NCBI RefSeq assembly: GCF_000004195.4
Contig: NC_030679.2
Coordinates: 152,803,153 to 152,867,152 of the forward strand
DNA: 64,000 nucleotides
Reading direction: 5' to 3'
Source of the DNA: Xenopus tropicalis
Taxonomy: Eukaryota; Chordata; Amphibia; Anura; Pipidae
The notes beneath the pieces are model-generated. The model was given only the letters and a program-made list of their open reading frames with translations. It was not told the DNA's origin and made no database searches. This document shows, piece after piece, positions 49,028 to 58,000 of this stretch. The first letter of the stretch is position 1; every line of letters begins with the position of its first letter. The translations under genes were made by a program, and so were the position numbers.

Positions 49028-52000
49028 GTAAGTAGGGACGTGTGGGGTAAATACCAGGGGGGCAGCTCTGTGACATGGGGGGGGCACATCTCAGGGCATG
49101 ATGGGAAATATAAAGTTCCTGGGTGCAGAGAAGAGATGGGACAAGACTGGGTGCAATAAGGAAACATATTCTATGGGGTAAGTCACAGGGGTAACAGCTG
49201 GGGGGGGGGGCATTTAAAAGGGACGAATGTATTTTATTTCGTATTTTACATCTGATTAAAATAAGGAGGGTATTTTGCCCTTCTGCCCAATATCCAGCTA
49301 AGATGCCCCAGGAGAATTTACTACAAGGCAATGGGGCGGCCAATAAAAGCCCCTGATACTGAATCTGCCCCCGCCAGGTACCCAGGCCCTACAGCGTGAG
49401 GCGCAACTGAGAGACAAACTGTTCGAGAACTACAACACCAATGTGCGCCCCGCGCGGACCCCCGATCACAGAGTCGTCGTGGAAGTGGGGATGACCCTGG
49501 CCCAGCTCATTAGTGTGGTGAGTCGGAACCTCTCAGCCCAAACACAATGGGAGCGACCCACTTACTGCCCAACCCTGGGGGTCAGAACAACTGGACTGTG
49601 CAACATAGAGAAGCTTTGCAGCACCAGACTAATAACTCGAATCCACTAAATGCCAGATATTGGGGTACAGAGAGAAGCAGAGGGGTCAGCACTGCAGGAC
49701 CAGACTACCCTGCATGTTATACCCATAGGGGGGTACATGGGCAATACATGTAAGTAAGAGGCAGATATTGGGGTACAGAGAGAAGCAGAGGGGTCAGCAC
49801 TGCAGGACCAGACTACCCTGCATGTTATACCCATAGGGGGGTACATGGGCAATACATGTAAGTAAGAGGCAGATATTGGGGTACAGAGAGAAGCAGAGGG
49901 GTCAGCACTGCAGGACCAGACTACCCTGCATGTTATACCCATAGGGGGGTACATGGGCAATACATGTAAGTAAGAGGCAGATATTGGGGTACAGAGAGAA
50001 AGCAGAGGGGTCAGCACTGCAGGACCAGACTACCCTGCATGTTATACCCATAGGGGGGTACATGGGCAATACATGTAAGTAAGAGGCAGATATTGGGGTA
50101 CAGAGAGAAGCAGAGGGGTCAGCACTGCAGGACCAGACTACCCTGCATGTTATACCCATAGGGGGGTACATGGGCAATACATGTAAGTAAGAGGCAGATA
50201 TTGGGGTACAGAGAGAAGCAGAGGGGTCAGCACTGCAGGACCAGACTACCCTGCATGTTATACCCATAGGGGGTACATGGGCAATACATGTAAGTAAGAG
50301 GCAGATATTGGGGGTACAGAGAGAAGCAGAGGGGTCAGCACTGCAGGACCAGACTACCTGCATGTTATACCCATAGGGGGGTACATGGGCAATACATGTA
50401 AGTAAGAGGCAGATATTGGGGTACAGAGAGAAGCAGAGGGGTCAGCACTGCAGGACCAGACTACCCTGCATGTTATACCCATAGGGGGGTACATGGGCAA
50501 TACATGTAAGTAAGAGGCAGATATTGGGGTACAGAGAGGCTGGGAGCCCCAGACAAGGAATTGGGGGGCTGGCAGTGAGTGGGGGGCTGACATACGAGTG
50601 ACCCCTTTATTATCTTCCCCAGAGCGAAAAGGACGAGGAACTGAAGACTAAAGTTTATCTGGAACTGGTTTGTACCCCGTAATAACTGCCCCTGCCCCCC
50701 CTCCTAGTTACCCCCACCCCCCTCACCCTGCCCACCCCCCTCACCCTGCCCACCCTCCCCCAGTTACCCCCACCCTGTATCCACCCCCCCTCTCCCAGTT
50801 ACCCCCACCCTGTATCCACCCCCCCTCTCCCAGTTACCCCCACCCTGTATCCACCCCCCCTCTCCCAGTTACCCCCACCCTGTATCCACCCCCCCTCTCC
50901 CAGTTACCCCCACCCTGTATCCACCCCCCCTCTCCCAGTTACCCCCACCCTGTATCCACCCCCCCTCACCCTATTCTCTCCTTTCCCCTAAGGCTTGGAA
51001 TGATCACCGGATCTCCTGGGATCCCAAAGATTATGGGGGGATCGAGTCCCTGCGAATAGCATCCTCCCAGGTCTGGACCCCCGATATTGTGCTCATGAAT
51101 AAGTAAGTGCTTGGCTATAGCCCCTCCCCCATAGTAACTAAATACAGACAATGTTATTTCCCCCCATATTGTACATCCCCCCCCCCCACCTGCCCCGGCC
51201 CCTCCCCAAATCGTTGCCCCATTTCCCTGAACTGACCCCCAACATCCCCCCCCACCTGCCCCAGCCCCTCCCCAAATCTTTGCCCCATTTGCCCTGACTG
51301 ACCCCCAACATCTCCCCCCACCTGCCCCAGCCCCTCCCAAATCTTTGCCCTATTTGCCCTGACTGACCCCCAACATCTCCCCCCCCACCTGCTCCGGCCC
51401 CTCCCCAAATCTTTGCCCCATTTGCCCTGACTGACCCCCAATATCTCGTCCCCCCACCTGCCCCGGCCCCCTCCCCAAATCGTTGCCCCATTTCCCCCTG
51501 ACTGACCCCCAATATCTCCCCCCCCACACCTGCCCCGGCCCCTCCCCAAGTTGTTGCCCCATTTCCCCTGACTGACCCCCAACATCCCCCCCCCACCTGC
51601 CCCCGGCCCCTCCCCCAAATCGTTGCCCCATTTCCCCTGACTGACCCCCAATATCTCCCCCCCCACCTGCCCCAGCCCCTCCCCAAATCGTTGCCCCATT
51701 TCCCCCTGACTGACCCCCAATATCTCCCCCCCCCACCTGCCCCGGCCCCTCCCCAAATCGTTGCCCCATTTCCCCTGACTGACCCCCAATATCTCCCCCC
51801 CACCTGCCCCAGCCCCTCCCCAAATCGTTGCCCCATTTCCCCTGACTGACCCCCAACATCTCCCCCCCCCACCTGCCCCTCCCCAAATCGTTGCCCCATT
51901 TCCCCTGACTGACCCCCAATATCTCCCCCCCCAGTAATGACGGAAATTTCAACTTTGCGCTACAAGTGGACGTTCTGGCGTCTTCGACGGGAAATGTAAC

Positions 52001-55000
52001 GTGGCACCCGCCCGGCCTGTACGTCAGCAGCTGCAGCATCGAGGTACCGTGCCAACTGGGGTGCCCCCTAACCCCCACTGGGGTGCCAGGCTGGGTAGGG
52101 GTAGCAGTGCCAGGCTGGGTAGGGGTAACAGTGCCAGGCTGAGTAGGGGTAACAGTGCAGGCTGGGTAGGGGTAGCAGTGCCAGGCTGGGTAGGGGTAGC
52201 AGTGCCAGGCTGGGTAGGGGTAACAGTGCCAGGCTGGGTAGGGGTAGCAGTGCCAGGCTGGGTAGGGGTAGCAGTGCCAGGCTGGGTAGGGGTAGCAGTG
52301 CCAGGCTGGGTAGGGGTAACAGTGCCAGGCTGGGTAGGGGTAGCAGTGCCAGGCTGAGTAGGGGTAGCAGTGCCAGGCTGGGTAGGGTAGCAGTGCCAGG
52401 CTGGGTAGGGGTAGCAGTGCCAGGCTGGGTAAGGGGTAGCAGTGCCAGGCTGGGTAGGGGTAGCAGTGCCAGGCTGGGTAGGGGTAGCAGTGCCAGGCTG
52501 AGTAGGGGTAACAGTGCCAGGCTGGGTCCCAGACCCACCTGATAGGGGCACTGATGGCTCAGCCAGTCTAGTCAGTGGCTGGCACAGGATATGGTACATA
52601 AAGGGTTACTCAGAATTAATGGGAACAAGGCCCCCGGGCCCAGATGGGATACACCCCCGAGTACTGAGAGAGATTAGTATGGTACCTATGGGTTGGTCCC
52701 CTTTATATCTACCTAGTAATTATAGGCCAGTAAGTCTGACACCTGTGAAGACTGGTTAAAGGATCACATTCAAAATCATGTTCTGGAGAATGGCATTATG
52801 GGTAGGAGTCAGCATGGCTTTAGACGAGGGAGGGCACGGGAGCCAGGAAGGAATTTGCCCCCCCATGGGGCAAATAGGAGAGGGCACAGAGGGGGTTTTC
52901 GTGTTCCTCGGGATCAGTAACAATCAGGCGGGGATTGTACAGACACAAAGGCATGATGGGAATGTGGCTTTTCCAACCTACGTTCCTATGAGACATCTTC
53001 ACGCTCTGTCTCTCTGCTTCCCCAGGGGAGAAGATGACCCTCTCTATATTTGCCCTCCTCACACTGACTGTCTTCTTGCTGCTTCTGGCGGATAAAGTCC
53101 CCGAGACGTCCCTAGGGGTCCCCATCATCGTCAATTATCTCATCTTCACAATGACCCTGGTGACCTTCTCCGTCATCTTCAGCGTGGTGGTCCTCAACCT
53201 TCATCACCGTTCCCCCAACACCCACCACATGCCCCAGTGGGTCAAACAGGTAATGAGTCGTCTTTTATTGCCCCGTCCATGTGATGTACCAAGGGCAAAT
53301 ATGCACCTGGGCAGTTAACCCTAGCAGCCAATCAGTGTTTTGCTCTCAGTAAATGCCCAGATGCAGATTTGCCCCACACTGATTTGCCCTGTCCTGACAC
53401 AGATATTCATTCACTACCTGCCCAAGTACCTGTGCATCCGCCGACCAAAGCCAGAGCCCCCTCTCCCTGTGCATCCGCCCCCTCGGCAAGTCACGTCCAC
53501 GCGCCACGCTGATGAGTATTTCATTCGTCGGCCGGAAAATGACTTCTTCCTTCCCAAGCAGGACAGGTATCTGATTGGCTGAGCATGGGATGGACGATCA
53601 CTGAATGGATGGGCTGAATGAGTTGGGTGTAGAATGGCGCTGAGTATCTGGGATGTAGAGCGGCGCTGAGTATCTGGGATGTAGAGCGGCGCTGAGTATC
53701 TGGGATGTAGAGCGGCGCTGGGTATCTGGGATGTAGAGCGGCGCTGAGTATCTGGGATGTAGAGCGGCGCTGAGTATCTGGGATGTAGAGCGGCGCTGGG
53801 TATCTGGGATGTAGAGCGGCGCTGAGTATCTGGGATGTAGAGCGGCGCTGAGTATCTGGGATGTAGAGCGGCGCTGAGTATCTGGGATGTAGAGCGGCGC
53901 TGGGTATCTGGGATGTAGAGCGGCGCTGAGTATCTGGGATGTAGAGTGGCGCTGAGTATCTGGGATGTAGAGCGGCGCTGGGTACTGGGATGTAGAGCGG
54001 CGCTGGGTATCTGGGATGTAGAGCGGCGCTGGGTATCTGGGATGTAGAGCGGCGCTGAGTATCTGGGATGTAGAGCGGCGCTGAGTATCTGGGATGTAGA
54101 GCGGCGCTGGGTATCTGGGATGTAGAGCGGCGCTGAGTATCTGGGATGTAGAGCGGCGCTGAGTATCTGGGATGTAGAGCGGCGCTGGGTATCTGGGATG
54201 TAGAGCGGCGCTGAGTATCTGGGATGTAGAGCGGCGCTGAGTATCTGGGATGTAGAGCGGCGCTGGGTATCTGGGATGTAGAGCGGCGCTGGGTATCTGG
54301 GATGTAGAGCGGCGCTGAGTATCTGGGATGTAGAGCGGCGCTGAGTATCTGGGATGTAGAGCGGCGCTGAGTATCTGGGATGTAGAGCGGCGCTGAGTAT
54401 CTGGGATGTAGAGCGGCGCTGAGTATCTGGGATGTAGAGCGGCGCTGAGTATCTGGGATGTAGAGCGGCGCTGAGTATCTGGGATGTAGAGCGGCGCTGA
54501 GTATCTGGGATGTAGAGCGGCGCTGAGTATCTGGGATGTAGAGCGGCGCTGAGTATCTGGGATGTAGAGCGGCGCTGAGTATCTGGGATGTAGAGCGGCG
54601 CTGAGTATCTGGGATGTAGAGCGGCGCCTGAGTATCTGGGATGTAGAGCGGCGCTGAGTATCTGGGATGTAGAGCGGCGCTGAGTATCTGGGATGTAGAG
54701 CGGCGCTGGGTATCTGGGATGTAGAGCGGCGCTGGGTATTTGGGATGTAGAGCGGCGCTGGGTATCTGGGATGTAGAGTGGCGCTGAGTATCTGGGATGT
54801 AGAGCGGCGCTGAGTATCTGGGATGTAGAGCGGCGCTGGGTATCTGGGATGTAGAGCGGCGCTGGGTATCTGGGATGTAGAGCGGCGCTGGGTATCTGGG
54901 ATGTAGAGCGGCGCTGGGTATCTGGGATGTAGAGCGGCGCTGAGTATCTGGGATGTAGAGCGGCGCTGAGTATCTGGGATGTAGAGTGGCGCTGAGTATC

Positions 55001-58000
55001 TGGGATGTAGAGCGGCGCTGAGTATCTGGGATGTAGAGTGGCGCTGAGTATCTGGGATGTAGAGCGGCGCTGAGTATCTGGGATGTAGAGCGGCGCTGGG
55101 TATTTGGGATGTAGAGCGGCGCTGGGTATTTGGGGATGTAGAGCGGCGCTGAGTATCTGGGATGTAGAGTGGTGCTGAGTATCTGGGATGTAGAGCGGCG
55201 CTGAGTATCTGGATGTAGAGCGGCGCTGAGTATCTGGGATGTAGAGCGGCGCTGAGTATCTGGGATGTAGAGTGGCGCTGAGTATCTGGGATGTAGAGCG
55301 GCGCTGAGTATCTGGGATGTAGAGTGGCGCTGAGTATCTGGGATGTAGAGCGGCGCTGAGTATCTGGGATGTAGAGCGGCGCTGGGTATTTGGGATGTAG
55401 AGCGGCGCTGGGTATCTGGGATGTAGAGCGGCGCTGAGTATCTGGGATGTAGAGTGGCGCTGAGTATCTGGGATGTAGAGCGGCGCTGAGTATCTGGGAT
55501 GTAGAGCGGCGCTGGGTATCTGGGATGTAGAGCGGCGCTGAGTATCTGGGATGTAGAGCGGCGCTGAGTATCTGGGATGTAGAGCGGCGCTGAGTATCTG
55601 GGATGTAGAGCGGCGCTGGGTATCTGGGATGTAGAGCGGCGCTGAGTATCTGGGATGTAGAGCGGCGCTGAGTATCTGGGATGTAGAGCGGCGCTGAGTA
55701 TCTGGGATGTAGAGCGGCGCTGAGTATCTGGGATGTAGAGCGGCGCTGAGTATCTGGGATGTAGAGCGGCGCTGAGTATCTGGGATGTAGAGCGGCGCTG
55801 AGTATCTGGGATGTAGAGCGGCGCTGAGTATCTGGGATGTAGAGCGGCGCTGAGTATCTGGGATGTAGAGCGGCGCTGAGTATCTGGGATGTAGAGCGGC
55901 GCTGGGTATCTGGGATGTAGAGCGGCGCTGAGTATCTGGGATGTAGAGCGGCGCTGAGTATCTGGGATGTAGAGCGGCGCTGAGTATCTGGGATGTAGAG
56001 CGGCGCTGGGTATTTGGGATGTAGAGCGGCGCTGAGTATCTGGGATGTAGAGTGGCGCTGAGTATCTGGGATGTAGAGCGGCGCTGAGTATCTGGGATGT
56101 AGAGCGGCGCTGAGTATCTGGGATGTAGAGTGGCGCTGAGTATCTGGGATGTAGAGTGGCGCTGAGTATCTGGGATGTAGAGCGGCGCTGAGTATCTGGG
56201 ATGTAGAGCGGCGCTGGGTATTTGGGATGTAGAGCGGCGCTGGGTATCTGGGATGTAGAGCGGCGCTGAGTATCTGAGATGTAGAGTGGCGCTGAGTATC
56301 TGGGATGTAGAGTGGCGCTGAGTATCTGGGATGTAGAGCGGCGCTGGGTATCTGGGATGTAGAGCGGCGCTGAGTATCTGGGATGTAGAGCGGCGCTGGG
56401 TATTTGGGATGTAGAGCGGCGCTGAGTATCTGGGATGTAGAGCGGCGCTGAGTATCTGGGATGTAGAGCGGCGCTGGGTATCTGGGATGTAGAGCGGCGC
56501 TGAGTATCTGGGATGTAGAGCGGCGCTGGGTATTTGGGATGTAGAGCGGCGCTGAGTATCTGGGATGTAGAGCGGCACACTGAGTATCTGGGATGTAGAG
56601 CGGCGCTGAGTATCTGGGATGTAGAGCGGCGCTGAGTATCTGGGATGTAGAGCGGCGCTGAGTATCTGGGATGTAGAGCGGCGCTGAGTATCTGGGATGT
56701 AGAGCGGCGCTGAGTATCTGGGATGTAGAGCGGCGCTGAGTATCTGGGATGTAGAGCGGCGCTGAGTATCTGGGATGTAGAGCGGCGCTGGGTATTTGGG
56801 ATGTAGAGCGGCGCTGGGTATTTGGGATGTAGAGCGGCGCTGAGTATCTGGGATGTAGAGCGGCGCTGAGTATCTGGGATGTAGAGCGGCGCTGAGTATC
56901 TGGGATGTAGAGCGGCGCTGAGTATCTGGGATGTAGAGTGGCGCTGAGTATCTGGGATGTAGAGCGGCGCTGAGTATCTGGGATGTAGAGCGGCGCTGAG
57001 TATCTGGGATGTAGAGCGGCGCTGAGTATCTGGGATGTAGAGCGGCGCTGAGTATCTGGGATGTAGAGCGGCGCTGAGTATCTGGGATGTAGAGCGGCGC
57101 TGAGTATCTGGGATGTAGAGCGGCGCTGAGTATCTGGGATGTAGAGCGGCGCTGAGTATCTGGGATGTAGAGCGGCGCTGAGTATCTGGGATGTAGAGCG
57201 GCGCTGAGTATCTGGGATGTAGAGCGGCGCTGAGTATCTGGGATGTAGAGCGGCGCTGAGTATCTGGGATGTAGAGCGGCGCTGAGTATCTGGGATGTAG
57301 AGCGGAGCTGAGTATCTGGGATGTAGAGTGGTGCTGAGTACCTGGGATGTAGAGTGGTGCTGAGTACCTGGAGTAACGTGGCTGTATAGTGGCACTGAGT
57401 ATCCCTCCCCACCCAGGTACCACGCAGACCCCTTCTCTCGGGATATGAAATGGTTCCTGGAAGGTCCCAGTCTGGGTTTGGTTCTGCCCCGAGATCTCCA
57501 GTCGGCAGTGACGGCCATTAGGTACCTGGCCCAGCAGCTACAGGAGCAGGAGGACTATGATACTGTGAGTAACGGGCAGAGGGGTAACACTGGGGGCAAC
57601 ACTGGGGGCACCGGGCTCGGCTGTGGGAAACTGGCACAAAGCTTGGCAGGAAGTGATGCTCCACAGGGGAGGGTACTGGTAGAAGGACAGGAAGTGATGC
57701 TCTACAGGGTGGGTACTGGTAGAAGAAGGACAGGAAGTGATGCTTCTCAGGGGTGGATACTGGTAGAAGAAGGACAGGAAGTGATGCTCTACAGGGTGGG
57801 TACTGGTAGAAGGATAGGAAGTGATGCTCCTCAGGGGTGGGTACTGGTAGAAGAAGGACAGGAAGTGATGCTCCTCAGGGGTGGGTACTGGTAGAAGGAC
57901 AGGAAGTGATGCTCCTCAGGGGTGGGTACTGGTAGAAGGACAGGAAGTGATGCTCTACAGGGTGGGTACTGGTAGAAGGATAGGAAGTGATGCTCCTCAG

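Noticed and set aside
52514..53095. Plus-strand ORFs of 81 and 105 codons as the missing chrnb1 exons
   Set aside because: They contain CR1 reverse transcriptase and 3' tail sequence; no Cys-loop (FPFDWQNC) or M1 (RRKPLFY) motif is present in any frame.
53414..57518. Three overlapping minus-strand ORFs of 1,300-1,332 codons
   Set aside because: They are translations of a stop-free 26-bp tandem unit in all registers and overlap real chrnb1 exons on the other strand. No domain, splice or codon signal supports a gene.
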